The notes beneath the pieces were generated by a model. It did no database searches, was not told the DNA's origin, and saw only the letters and a program-made list of their open reading frames with translations. A stretch of 5,253 bases of DNA, taken from contig JAHWKH010000191.1 in the NCBI GenBank assembly GCA_019347995.1, forward strand, positions 1 through 5,253. Direction: 5' to 3'. The stretch is from Gemmatimonadota bacterium (lineage in GTDB: Bacteria > Gemmatimonadota > Gemmatimonadetes > Longimicrobiales > UBA6960). Below are positions 4,878 through 5,253 of this stretch, piece by piece (the first letter of the stretch is position 1; every line of letters starts with the position of its first letter). The position numbers and the translations under genes are program-made.

Positions 4878-5253
4878 ATGCGAACGACGGGATGGAGGTT
4901 GCTGGTCGCCCTGTGCGTCGGCATGCTGGCGCTGGGTCTCGCGGCCTGCGACGGGGACCAGGAGGGCGGCGGCGGAGAACCGCCTCAGCCGGTGTCCCTG
5001 ACCCTCGGCCTCATCCCGATCGTCGATGTCGCCCCCGTGTTCCTGGGCATCGAGCAGGGTTTCTTCGAGGAGGAGAACCTCGAGATCGAGACGCAGTTCG
5101 CGGCGGGCGGCGCCGCCATCGTCCCCGCCGTCATCAGCGGCGACTTCGAGATCGGCTTCTCCAACAACGTCTCCCTGATCGTGGCGAGCACGCAGGGTCT
5201 GCCGATCGAGATCATCTCGCCCGGCGTCCAGGCCGCCGGGACCGCCGAGCCCG
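4878..5253 (+). CDS. ABC transporter substrate-binding lipoprotein (NMT1/THI5/SsuA-like), 3' end beyond window
   Basis: The first 125 residues of a periplasmic or surface-anchored solute receptor that would deliver a ligand to an ABC permease. The signal peptide has a short basic start (MRTTGWR), a hydrophobic core at 8-21 and a lipobox LAAC with Cys24. A glycine- and acid-rich linker follows (about 25-38). The mature domain begins VSLTLGLIPIVDVAPVFLGI (41-60), then EQGFFEEENLEIE and FAAGGAAIVPAVISGDFEIG, with NNVSLIVASTQGLPIEII after it. This order (strand, helix, GFFxxEgLxVE, GGaaxxxAvxsGdfdiGf) is characteristic of the NMT1/THI5-like class that binds sulfonates, taurine, nitrate or pyrimidine/thiamine precursors. 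The ligand cannot be told from this part. Permease and ATPase genes are expected beyond the right edge. The preceding MFS frame is in phase with it and has no stop. Confidence 0.9.
   Translation, partial: MRTTGWRLLVALCVGMLALGLAACDGDQEGGGGEPPQPVSLTLGLIPIVDVAPVFLGIEQGFFEEENLEIETQFAAGGAAIVPAVISGDFEIGFSNNVSLIVASTQGLPIEIISPGVQAAGTAEP

Noticed and set aside
1..5253. CRISPR array, tRNA, rRNA, insertion sequence or phage attachment site
   Set aside because: I saw no regularly spaced repeats, cloverleaf-like segments, rRNA motifs, transposase motifs or terminal inverted repeats.

Overview
The window is very GC-rich bacterial DNA, with a strong G/C bias at third codon positions throughout. It most resembles a free-living member of a high-GC phylum. 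The two-subunit symporter, the DUF5715-type lipoprotein and the style of the methyltransferase suggest Gemmatimonadota to me, while the substrate-binding lipoprotein at the right edge reads more like an actinobacterial or Chloroflexota protein. This placement is an impression from family memory, not a search.

Layout. (1) Positions 1-1760, minus strand: a two-gene operon for a sodium/monocarboxylate (acetate-like) symporter. The small DUF4212 subunit comes first and overlaps by 4 bases the large SSS-family permease, which runs off the left edge. (2) Positions 1761-2195: a divergent region with no gene, containing several GC-rich inverted repeats and only weak promoter-like sequences. (3) Positions 2196-3200, plus strand: a complete class I SAM methyltransferase with an N-terminal cysteine cluster, of the kind found in surface glycan loci; no glycan genes are visible beside it. 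A strong stem-loop lies 24 bases past its stop. (4) Positions 3155-4181, minus strand: a secreted lipoprotein of DUF5715 / peptidase-M15-like type, convergent with the methyltransferase. It can be read only by crossing three single-base frameshifts. (5) Positions 4182-4340: a divergent promoter region. The plus side has a TANNNT -10 element ending 6 bases before a GTG, as expected for a leaderless mRNA. (6) Positions 4341-4724, plus strand: the first four membrane helices of an MFS exporter, cut off abruptly at the conserved DIPA motif. (7) Positions 4725-4877: a stretch I cannot assign, open in the same frame. (8) Positions 4878-5253, plus strand: the start of an ABC-transporter substrate-binding lipoprotein (NMT1/THI5/SsuA-like), with its own Shine-Dalgarno sequence, running off the right edge.

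The genes are mostly cell-envelope and uptake functions and do not form one obvious pathway. The notable features are anomalies: the triple frameshift, the truncated MFS gene that is accidentally in frame with a different gene, and the possible change of genomic origin around 4725-4790. Either this is a decaying, rearranged locus, or the assembly contains indels and a false join. I do not see convincing evidence of a new defence, mobile or RNA system here.
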